From the NCBI RefSeq assembly GCF_016598575.1, contig NZ_CP066801.1, positions 1,422,501-1,486,500 of the forward strand: a DNA stretch of 64,000 nt, in the 5' to 3' direction. The notes beneath the pieces are model-generated. The model did not search any database and was not told the DNA's origin. It was given only the letters and a program-made list of their open reading frames with translations. Made by a program: the position numbers and the translations under genes. This document shows, piece by piece, positions 58,047-64,000 of this stretch. Origin of the DNA: Streptomyces sp. HSG2 (lineage in GTDB: Bacteria > Actinomycetota > Actinomycetes > Streptomycetales > Streptomycetaceae). Position 1 is the first letter of the stretch, and each line of letters opens with the position of its first letter.

Positions 58047-59671
58047 CGGGCGACTCCCATGGCTTGCACGTCGTAGAGGCCGAAGGCGGGATGGACGTAG
58101 ACGTTCGTGAGGTCCGGGTGGCGGTAGTGGAGGGTGCGGTCGTGGGCCATCGGCAGAATGACGGCCCGGTCCATGACCGTGCGCTCCACACCCCGCCACA
58201 GGGCCTTGCGGTGCTCCGGGTCGGTGGTCCGCCGAGCCGAGTCGATCAGCTCTCGCACCCGGGGGTCGTCGAGCTCGGCGAAGTTGAAGTTCCCCCCCTC
58301 CGGCTTGATCTGCCGCCCGTCGACCAGCGGCGCCAGGAAGCCGTACTCGGTCGGGTAGTCGGCGCCCCAGTCGGTGACGCCGAGCCCGAGCCCCTCCTCG
58401 CGCACGGTGCCCGGGTGGCCGAGGCCGGTTCGGTAATAGGAAGCGGTGTCGAGCACCCGGACCTCCGCCTCGATCCCCACCCGGCCCAGGGAGCGGGCGA
58501 GGGTCCGGGCGACCAGCTCGAACTTGCCCGGCTGGGTGGCGATCGCCGTCGCGAACCCTCCGGGAAGCCCGGCTGCGGCCAACTCCGCCCGAGCGGCGTC
58601 CAGATCACCGGTCAGGTCGGGCCCCGAGGGGTAGCGGTCGAAGGCGCTGTGGGCCGGCAGATGGGGCGGGAACAGGCCGGTCGCGAGTTCGCCGCCGACC
58701 CCGACCCCGCCACGCGCCTCCAGCAGAGCCGCCTTGTCAGCCGCGTAGAACACGGCACGCCGGGCGTGCAGGTCGTCGAAGGGCGGCACACGGGTCTGCA
58801 CGGTCACGTACTGGAGGAACCCGGTGGCCGGGTTGTCGCACCGGGCCCGCAGCCCGGGATCGGCGAGGATGGCGTCGCGGGCGGCGTGCTGGATGCCCCG
58901 CCCCTCCACGTCCAGGTGGAACTCCCCTGCCAGCAGCCGGGCGTCCATCTCGTCGACCTCCACGCCGAAGGTGACGCTCATCCGGTCCACGAGGGCCGGT
59001 CGCACCGGGTCGGTCTCGGCCCGCCACGCGGGGTTGCGCACCAACTCCAGCGAGCCGCCCGGCTCGTAGTGGGCGATGCGGTACGGACCGGAGCACACCG
59101 GATGCCGCCAGTAGTCCTCGCGGGAATCCGACTCGGGCGGCACGGGGGCGGTGTTGGGCTGCGCCATCAGGTAGTCGAAGTCGGCGAAGGGGCGCGCCAG
59201 CCGGAAGACCAGGGTGTGGTCGTCCGGGCGTCCGATCGCGCGGCAGGGCTCGCCGCCGTAGGGGCCGCGGTAGCCGCCGTGGTCCAGGACGTCCAGCAGG
59301 TAGGTGGGTCCGCCGGGCAGCGCGTCGCGGGCGAAGACACGCTCGATCCCGTGGGCGACGTCGGCGGCCCGGATCTCCCGGCCGTTCTCGAAGCGCGCAC
59401 CCCGCCGGATCCGGTATGTCCAGGTCAGGCCGTCGGCGGACACCTCGGCCGGCCCCTCGGCCAGATCGGGCACCGTGCGTGTCCCCGTGGGGGACGACTC
59501 GAAGGCGGTCAGTGTCCGGTGCATCGCCCGTTGCAGGAGCCACGACCACACGTAGTACGTGCGCGCCGGGTCGAGGGAGTCCACGTCGGCCGAGGCCACG
59601 AGACGCAGTGCCCCTCCCCGCCGCGCGGAGGGCGCGACCACCGCGCCGACGCCCGCGTTCCAACCGGCCAT
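58043..59671 (-). CDS. oppA2: OppA-like oligopeptide-binding protein without signal peptide
   Basis: A 542-residue family 5 solute-binding protein: VDSLDPARTYYVWSW, WTYRIRRGARFENGREIRAADVAHGI, GPYRIAHYEPGGSLELVRNPAW, and DWGADYPTEYGFLAPLVDG. It is a paralogue of the protein at 52384. The N-terminus (MAGWNAGVGAVVAPSARRGG) again lacks a signal sequence and lipobox, and the upstream DNA belongs to another gene, so no longer form is possible. The S. clavuligerus counterpart is encoded in the same order relative to orf14. The product may therefore act inside the cell, which suggests a catalytic or intermediate-binding role rather than import. Confidence 0.9.
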   Translation of the reverse strand: MAGWNAGVGAVVAPSARRGGALRLVASADVDSLDPARTYYVWSWLLQRAMHRTLTAFESSPTGTRTVPDLAEGPAEVSADGLTWTYRIRRGARFENGREIRAADVAHGIERVFARDALPGGPTYLLDVLDHGGYRGPYGGEPCRAIGRPDDHTLVFRLARPFADFDYLMAQPNTAPVPPESDSREDYWRHPVCSGPYRIAHYEPGGSLELVRNPAWRAETDPVRPALVDRMSVTFGVEVDEMDARLLAGEFHLDVEGRGIQHAARDAILADPGLRARCDNPATGFLQYVTVQTRVPPFDDLHARRAVFYAADKAALLEARGGVGVGGELATGLFPPHLPAHSAFDRYPSGPDLTGDLDAARAELAAAGLPGGFATAIATQPGKFELVARTLARSLGRVGIEAEVRVLDTASYYRTGLGHPGTVREEGLGLGVTDWGADYPTEYGFLAPLVDGRQIKPEGGNFNFAELDDPRVRELIDSARRTTDPEHRKALWRGVERTVMDRAVILPMAHDRTLHYRHPDLTNVYVHPAFGLYDVQAMGVAR

Positions 59672-59674
59672 GCC

Positions 59675-60754
59675 TCAGAGCTCCTTCACGTACAGGTACT
59701 GCCGGGACAGCCGACAGCCGCGGGACACCTTCGCGTCGACGGAACCGATGCCGTAGTGCACGCGCCGCACACCGTGCTCGGGGGCGTGGTCGGCGAGGGT
59801 GTAGTACAACAGCTCGTAGTAGAGCGGGAGTTTGCCTTGGGCCGCGTAGTCGAACCCCGCCCGGTGCGCGAACCAGTCCTCGCCGTGCGCGAGCACCAAG
59901 CCAAAGCCGACGATCTCCCCCTCCAGGACCGCCCGCGCCACCAACGCCCGCTCCCCCAGCCACCGGTGAGCGGCCTCCAGCACCGCCTCGGAGCGGCGTG
60001 GATCCCAGCCGGACATGCCGTACTTGGCGAACAACTCGGTCTCCAGCGCCGCCAGTCGCGGTACGTCCTCGAGCCGCAGCGGCCCCAGGTCGATCCGGAC
60101 GTCGGAGGCCTCGACGCGGCGCCGCTCGGCACGGACCCGGCGGGAGCGGCGCGCGGGCAGGCTCATGGCGTAGTCGGCGAAGCCCGACCCGTGCAGCGTC
60201 AGCGAGGCGAACTCCCCCGACACACAGTGCGCGTAGCCCGACCCATCCAAGACCGAACGGACCGTCCCGTCCGAATCATCCGCGTAGGGCAGGCAGAGCG
60301 AGACGCAACCGGCGGCCCTCGCCGCCTCCTCGGCGCCCGCGAGCGCCGCCTCGGCCGCCTCCGCGGGCGCCCCCTCGGCGAGCAGCAGCCGCGTCCGACC
60401 CAGGTGGCGTCCGCCAAGCATCATCGACGGCACCAGACGCCCGACCTCGCCCAACTCCCCCACCAACGCCGACGCGCCGTCCATACCCTCACGGTCGCAG
60501 TGCGCCAGGAGCAGATCGGTCCGGCCGAGCGCCCACGGCGACTTCTCGGTCGCCCGGACCAAGGCGAGTCCGGCCAGCAGACGCCCTCCCGACCGTACGG
60601 TCACATAGCCGTGCTCCGCACCCGACGAGTCCTGCAGCACCCTCATCCACTCCGGGGTGAGGAAGAAGTCCTCCCCGCCCAGCAGGCTCTCCCACCCGAC
60701 GGCCCGGGCCTGCTCGGGGGTGCGCCAGTGCTCGATTACCAGCCGATCATCCAC
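59675..60754 (-). CDS. FemAB/GNAT-like protein (clavam cluster)
   Basis: A 359-residue protein (GTG 60752-60754) of the FemAB-like/peptidoglycan-type double GNAT group: DFFLTPEWMRVLQDSSG near 35, then RSRRVRAERRRVEASDV, and the C-terminal YELLYYTLADHAPEHGVRRVHYGIGS with the YLYVKEL ending. Related proteins use aminoacyl-tRNA or acyl-CoA to acylate amines. It is first in the four-gene unit with oppA2, the ORF14-like GNAT and an MFS gene, separated from oppA2 by three bases. It holds the place of S. clavuligerus orf16, whose role is unknown. The substrate is unknown; an amino-acyl transfer role would fit a peptidyl-clavam product. Confidence 0.8.
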   Translation of the reverse strand: MDDRLVIEHWRTPEQARAVGWESLLGGEDFFLTPEWMRVLQDSSGAEHGYVTVRSGGRLLAGLALVRATEKSPWALGRTDLLLAHCDREGMDGASALVGELGEVGRLVPSMMLGGRHLGRTRLLLAEGAPAEAAEAALAGAEEAARAAGCVSLCLPYADDSDGTVRSVLDGSGYAHCVSGEFASLTLHGSGFADYAMSLPARRSRRVRAERRRVEASDVRIDLGPLRLEDVPRLAALETELFAKYGMSGWDPRRSEAVLEAAHRWLGERALVARAVLEGEIVGFGLVLAHGEDWFAHRAGFDYAAQGKLPLYYELLYYTLADHAPEHGVRRVHYGIGSVDAKVSRGCRLSRQYLYVKEL

Positions 60755-61023
60755 CCCCCGACCCTCGCTCCGCCGGGTCTCCTGTCTCTCTCCGTCGACT
60801 ATCCGGCGTGATCGCCGCCGGCCGCTCGCCCGGGGAAGGGGGCGTGGGTTCGGCAGGCCCGGGGCGGACGGGGCACCGGGAGGGGACGGTTCGGGTCCGG
60901 GCCGCGGCGGGCCCGCACCCGGAGCCCGCGTTTCCCGGGCCGGGAACCTCGTGGTAAAGACGGGTCGGGTGCCCGAACCCGACACCCGGTCACGGGGCAC
61001 GATGAGCGACGGAGGCGACGACG

Positions 61024-62202
61024 ATGACGGAAGAAGAGACGCGGGAGCCGAGGGGGTTCGCCGTCCACACGGCGCCGGTCGGGCTGGCGGACGACGGGCG
61101 CGACGACCTGACCTTGCTGTACTCCAGGACACCGGCCACGGTCAGCGCGGTCTTCACCCGTTCCCGGTTCGTGGGCCCCAGCGTCACCCTGAGTCGGGAG
61201 ACCGCCGCGGACCGGCTCGCCAGGGGTGTCGTGGTCCTGGCCCGAAACGCGAACGTGGCCACCGGACCGCAGGGCGAGAAGAACGCCCGCGAGATCCGGG
61301 CCGCCGCCGCGCGCGCCGTCGGACTGGCCGAGGAGGAACTGCTGATCGCCTCGACAGGCGTGATCGGCCGCCAGTACCCCATGGAGGGCATCCGCCACCA
61401 CCTCTCGGCACTGACACCCCCGAGCGAGGACGGCGGCTTCGACGCCGCGGCCGGTGCCATCATGACCACCGACACCCACCCGAAGATCGCGCACCGCCGG
61501 ATCGGCGCGGCGCGGCTGGTCGGCGTCGCCAAGGGGGTCGGCATGCTGGAACCGGACATGGCGACCCTGTTGACCTTCTTCGCGACCGACGCCCGCCTGG
61601 ACCCGGAGGTACAGGACCGGATCTTCCGGCGGGTCATGGACCGGACGTTCAACGCCGTCAGCATCGACACGGACACCTCCACCAGCGACACCGCGGCCCT
61701 CTTCGCCAACGGCCTCGCGGGCGACGTGGACCCGGACGTCTTCGAGGAGGCACTCCACGAGGTCGCCCTCACCCTGGTCAAGCAGATCGCCTGCGACGGG
61801 GAGGGAGCGAGCAAGCTGATCGAGGTACGGGTCACCGGCGCGCGCGACGACGCCCAGGCCAAGCGAGTGGGCAAGGCGGTCGTCAACTCCCCGCTGGTCA
61901 AGACGGCCGTCCACGGCGGGGATCCCAACTGGGGTCGGGTGGCGATGGCGATCGGCAAGTGCTCCGAGGACACCGACATCGACCAGACCTCGGTGCGGAT
62001 CCGCTTCGGCGACATCGAGGTGTACCCGCCGGTCGAGGACCCGACGGCCGAGGACCGGGTACGGGCGTCCGTCGCCGAGGCGATGCGCGGCGAGGAGGTC
62101 GTCATCGGAGCCGACCTCGGCATCGCCGACGGCGCGTTCACCGTGTACGGCTGCGACCTGACCGAGGGCTACGTACGGCTGAACGCCGACTACTCGACCT
62201 GA
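61024..62202 (+). CDS. oat2: Ornithine acetyltransferase (OAT2/ArgJ type)
   Basis: A 392-residue self-cleaving Ntn hydrolase. The autoproteolysis site is Ala180-Thr181 in GVGMLEPDMATLLTFF, with the oxyanion residues in STGVIGRQYPME (Thr111, Gly112). The pattern follows S. clavuligerus OAT2 almost throughout, including NAVSIDTDTSTSDT and CDPNWGRVAM-type HGGDPNWGR. It moves the acetyl group between N-acetylornithine and glutamate, raising the arginine supply for CeaS. It should act in the cytosol as an alpha2-beta2 heterotetramer. The ATG 61024 has GGAGG nine bases upstream. It is divergent from the FemAB-like gene across 269 bases and followed by a hairpin. Confidence 0.96.
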   Translation: MTEEETREPRGFAVHTAPVGLADDGRDDLTLLYSRTPATVSAVFTRSRFVGPSVTLSRETAADRLARGVVVLARNANVATGPQGEKNAREIRAAAARAVGLAEEELLIASTGVIGRQYPMEGIRHHLSALTPPSEDGGFDAAAGAIMTTDTHPKIAHRRIGAARLVGVAKGVGMLEPDMATLLTFFATDARLDPEVQDRIFRRVMDRTFNAVSIDTDTSTSDTAALFANGLAGDVDPDVFEEALHEVALTLVKQIACDGEGASKLIEVRVTGARDDAQAKRVGKAVVNSPLVKTAVHGGDPNWGRVAMAIGKCSEDTDIDQTSVRIRFGDIEVYPPVEDPTAEDRVRASVAEAMRGEEVVIGADLGIADGAFTVYGCDLTEGYVRLNADYST

Positions 62203-62258
62203 GCCCCGACCGGGCGCGGGCGCCCCACGTCGGCGCCTCGGGTGTCGGGGCGAGGGTC

Positions 62259-62291
62259 CGGACACCCGTCGCGACGGGTGGCGGGTGTCCG
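62259..62291. terminator. Terminator hairpin after oat2
   Basis: CGGACACCCG (62259-62268) pairs exactly with CGGGTGTCCG (62282-62291), with a 13-base loop that can pair further. It lies about 55 bases after the oat2 stop and probably marks the right edge of the clavam cluster. Confidence 0.7.
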
Positions 62292-62471
62292 CGTCGCGGG
62301 GCCGGGGCCGCGTACGGCAGATGCCGGGCCCTGAGTCGACCCGTCCGCCGCCCGGTCCACCACGGGGTGGGCACGAGGTCTCCAGGGCCTCCAGCCAGAG
62401 GCATCAGTCGGGAAAGTGCGAGCAACCCCTTGATCGGTTGCGAGAGACGGGAAGCGGGCAAGGACGATCCG

Positions 62472-62861
62472 ATGAGTGAAGACGCAGATGGTGTGGCCGA
62501 GGCGATCGCGGGCGAGCTGAAGTTGATGAGCCCCCGCGTTCGGGCGTCCAGGGAACTTGCGGGACAGCTCCTCGATCCCGACTTCGTCGAAGTGGGTGCT
62601 TCTGGCCGCCGGTGGGACCGGCAGACCATGCTGGCAGAGCTGCCGGACAAGCCCGGGGCGTCTGATGACGGCCCGATCTATCAGCCTGTCGGTATGGCTG
62701 GGACAGTGCTGGCGCCTGGCGTCGTACATCTGACGTATGAGGCTGTCCTCGGCGAACGGCGGTCGCGGCATAGTTCGATCTGGCGGAAGTTGGATGAGGA
62801 CTTCGGGTGGCGGATGTTCCACCACCAAGGCACCCTCGTTCCGGCCGATCAGAGCCAGTAG
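62472..62861 (+). CDS. NTF2-like / DUF4440 protein
   Basis: A 129-residue protein with the layout of the small NTF2-like (DUF4440/SnoaL-type) fold: the opening helix AIAGELKLMSPRVR, the LLDPDFVEVGASGR strand, YQPVGMAGTVLAPG, and the HSSIWRKLDEDFGWRMFHHQGT ending. The ATG 62472 follows AAGGA at good spacing. Members are found in many roles (ketosteroid isomerase-like enzymes, binding proteins). Here the codon use is slightly less GC-rich and the gene lies beyond the oat2 terminator, so I treat it as outside the cluster. Confidence 0.8.
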   Translation: MSEDADGVAEAIAGELKLMSPRVRASRELAGQLLDPDFVEVGASGRRWDRQTMLAELPDKPGASDDGPIYQPVGMAGTVLAPGVVHLTYEAVLGERRSRHSSIWRKLDEDFGWRMFHHQGTLVPADQSQ

Positions 62862-62955
62862 TCATGATCGGCCGGCCACCTCTGCCGCGTAGGCGAAGAG
62901 CCGTTCGGCACCGGGTTCACGGCGGGCAGCTGCCGCGGGCCGTCGCACCCGCGGG

Positions 62956-64000
62956 TCATCGTGGCGGCCGGCGCCGACCGGCGACGGTGGTCAGCCAGGC
63001 GGTGACACGGCTGATGTCGGCGGTGGTGACGATGCCCACCAGTCGACCGTTCTCCAGGACGAGCACCCGGCGCACGGAGCCCGCGTCCAACTCCGGCACC
63101 AGTCGGGTCAGCGGGTCGTCCGGACCGGCCATGGGCAGTTCGCGAGCCGGCACCATGACCCGCGTGACGGGTGTTCCCTCCCGGTCGGGCACCGGGACTG
63201 CGTCGGCGCCCCGCACCGTGAGCAGACCGACCGCGGCGTCGTCACGGTCGAGGACCGGGAACGCCGAGTGGCGGTAACGCAGTCCGGGGTCGGCGAGGAA
63301 CTCCGCCACCGACGCGGTGTCCCGCACGGTCGTCGGATCCGCCGTCATCGCGTCGCGCGCCGGGATGCCCGCGAGGAGTTCGCGCAGTCGCGCCTGACCT
63401 CCCTCGGCGCCGGCCATCGCGACGACGAACCAGCCGACGACCACGAGCCAGATGCCGCCGAAGGCGGAGCCGACGAGCACGAGGTAGAGCCCCACACCCA
63501 CCAGGGCCCACCCCAGGAAGCGCCCCGCCGACGTGGCCACGGCGGTGGCGCGCAGCGGACTGCCGGTCTTCCACCACACCAGCGCCCGCAGCAACCGGCC
63601 CCCGTCAAGCGGAGCGGCGGGAAGCGCGTTGAAGACCGCCAGCAGGATGTTGATCCCGGCCAGCCAGGCCAGGGCCTCCACCATCAGACCGCTGCCGGCG
63701 AGCGCCGCCGGCACGGCCGCGGCCAGCGCGAACAGCACCCCCAGGACCAGACTCACCAACGGCCCGACACCGGCGATCCGCAGCTCCGCTCCCGGCGTCC
63801 TCGCCTCGCTGCGCAGCCGGGCCAACCCGCCGAGCAACCACAGGGTGATGTCCTCCACGGCCACGCCGTTGCGACGCGCCACCAGGGCGTGACTCATCTC
63901 GTGGGCCAACAGGGAGACGAGGAAGACCGCGGCGGTGACCGCCGAGGCGAACCAGTACTGCCACATCGGTCGCCCCGGCACCGATTCGGGGAAGCCGCCC
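62956..64000 (-). CDS. Site-2-type metalloprotease (M50) with CBS domains, partial at window edge
   Basis: At least 348 residues; the frame continues past base 64000, so the N-terminus is outside the window. It has a membrane-embedded zinc protease core with HEMSH (HExxH) in the second helix and the third ligand in LDGGRLLRAL. Helices follow up to about residue 180 of the visible part. Two CBS domains then follow (ARDAMTADPTTVRDTAS, then VTRVMVPARELPMAGPDDPLTRL to GIVTTADISR). This is a Streptomyces-common family of putative intramembrane proteases or regulators gated by a nucleotide. It is not part of the clavam cluster. Confidence 0.88.
   Translation of the reverse strand, partial: GGFPESVPGRPMWQYWFASAVTAAVFLVSLLAHEMSHALVARRNGVAVEDITLWLLGGLARLRSEARTPGAELRIAGVGPLVSLVLGVLFALAAAVPAALAGSGLMVEALAWLAGINILLAVFNALPAAPLDGGRLLRALVWWKTGSPLRATAVATSAGRFLGWALVGVGLYLVLVGSAFGGIWLVVVGWFVVAMAGAEGGQARLRELLAGIPARDAMTADPTTVRDTASVAEFLADPGLRYRHSAFPVLDRDDAAVGLLTVRGADAVPVPDREGTPVTRVMVPARELPMAGPDDPLTRLVPELDAGSVRRVLVLENGRLVGIVTTADISRVTAWLTTVAGRRRPPR

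Overview
This window is very GC-rich DNA with actinomycete gene style: GTG and TTG starts, GGAGG-type ribosome binding sites, ATGA/GTGA stop-start overlaps and GC-rich terminator hairpins. The gene content (XRE/DUF397 pairs, an anti-sigma-type ATPase, a SARP regulator, clavam-type genes) points to Streptomyces or a close relative. The species was not identified, and no database search was possible. Family names come from recognisable motifs and recalled family sequences.

Left part (1-24 kb): accessory, defence-rich DNA. It opens with the 3' end of an IS3-type transposase. Next come a putative type VII secretion-associated protein with its partner genes (0.6-3.8 kb) and a rearrangement junction near 4.1 kb, where two 5'-truncated genes lie head to head. 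A helicase with a RelE-like N-terminus, a Ser/Thr kinase and an anti-sigma-type ATPase follow (4.7-9.1 kb), then an XRE/DUF397 pair. A complete type I restriction system, hsdM-hsdS-hsdR, occupies 11.0-17.5 kb with overlapping genes and AT-richer target-recognition domains. A large GmrSD-type (DUF262/DUF1524) protein carrying an alkyltransferase-like domain lies at 19.4-22.0 kb, and an endonuclease VII-like protein at 22.4-23.8 kb.

Middle part (24-40 kb): an FAD monooxygenase; a cobalamin riboswitch feeding a ferredoxin and an FhuF-like Fe-S protein; a secreted four-repeat protein; a TmrB-like ATPase; a compact three-gene set (FAD oxidoreductase, alpha-oxoamine synthase, short-chain reductase) that resembles sphingoid-base chemistry; a MarC protein; and a 1353-residue secreted multidomain hydrolase.

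Right part (40.5-62.2 kb): a clavam-type beta-lactam gene cluster. One tightly overlapping operon runs ceaS-bls-(ATP-grasp ligase)-pah-cas, which is the whole early route from arginine and a C3 sugar phosphate to clavaminic acid, with an unusual ligase gene inserted in it. Around it lie two class B penicillin-binding proteins, two related MFS exporters, a second (RimK-like) ATP-grasp ligase, a CcaR-like SARP, two OppA-like binding proteins without signal peptides, an ORF14-like double GNAT, a FemAB/GNAT-like protein and an OAT2-type ornithine acetyltransferase. The late clavulanate genes (car dehydrogenase, cytochrome P450, ferredoxin, orf12) are not in the window. With two peptide-type ligases present, the likely product is an aminoacyl- or peptidyl-clavam rather than clavulanic acid. 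The window closes with an NTF2-like protein and a site-2-type metalloprotease cut by the edge.
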